From Bacteroidales bacterium (GTDB taxonomy: Bacteria; Bacteroidota; Bacteroidia; Bacteroidales; VadinHA17): a stretch of 5,620 nucleotides of DNA. The notes beneath the pieces were generated by a model. The model was not told where the DNA came from. It ran no database searches and was given only the letters and a program-made list of their open reading frames with translations. Below are positions 5,606 through 5,620 of this stretch, one piece after another. The position numbers were made by a program, and so were the translations under genes. The stretch covers positions 1 through 5,620 of the forward strand of contig DAIDJT010000177.1 of the NCBI GenBank assembly GCA_027451265.1. Direction: 5' to 3'. Position 1 is the stretch's first letter. Every line of letters begins with the position of its first letter.

Positions 5606-5620
5606 ATGAATATCACCACT
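5606..5620 (+). CDS. Possible start of a divergent gene, cut by the right edge
   Basis: An ATG at 5606 opens a frame (MNITT) to the window edge. TAAAATTG at 5575-5582, one base off the TAnnTTTG consensus, ends 23 bp before it, close to the spacing seen at the two better promoters here, but there is no TTG-like -33 box. Five codons cannot establish a gene; the call rests only on the spacing. Confidence 0.2.

Overview
The window looks like a chromosomal segment of a member of the Bacteroidota (Bacteroidetes), probably an environmental or gut Bacteroidales/Marinilabiliales-type organism. Four things point there. The Dxs protein has the variant active-site surroundings I associate with that phylum. 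The gene content is typical: a DUF1080 lipoprotein and a secreted GH20-like protein. Shine-Dalgarno sites are weak or absent. Two well-placed promoters fit the Bacteroidetes pattern (TTG-like -33 box, about 19-20 bp spacer, TAnnTTTG -7 box). Every supported gene is on the minus strand, so the window reads from right to left.

Layout in transcription order: (1) 5342-5620, an intergenic stretch with a good dxs promoter and possibly the first codons of a divergent gene at the right edge; (2) dxs (5341-3434), complete, making DXP for the MEP isoprenoid pathway and thiamine/PLP synthesis; (3) a 241-bp gap whose left part is ordinary and whose right part is a degenerate short-period repeat abutting the dxs stop; (4) a DUF1080 / 3-keto-disaccharide hydrolase-family lipoprotein (3192-2425); (5) a 405-bp gap filled largely by two tandem copies of a roughly 159-bp element that carries the tRNA-Leu promoter region, the first 12 bases of the tRNA region, an antisense copy of the tRNA 5' end and a stem-loop; (6) tRNA-Leu(CAA) (2019-1936); (7) a secreted GH20-like glycoside hydrolase (1843-725); (8) a promoter followed by a small lipoprotein-like ORF (625-443); (9) overlapping it by ATGA, the 5' part of an exported protein gene that runs off the left edge (446 to <1).

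The two carbohydrate-related exported proteins suggest glycan breakdown in the periplasm or at the cell surface, but they are separated by the tRNA and repeats and need not form one operon. No susC/susD pair, transposase, phage gene or CRISPR array is visible.

The most unusual element is the tRNA-Leu-linked tandem repeat. Its promoter-side half is about 92% identical between copies. The stem-loop half has diverged but keeps its pairing through three compensatory base-pair changes. A perfect 16-bp inverted copy of the tRNA 5' end lies 70 bp upstream of the gene's own copy. This suggests a structured element built on tRNA sequence, but whether it is a genome-wide repeat family, a decayed insertion or a functional leader cannot be decided from one locus.
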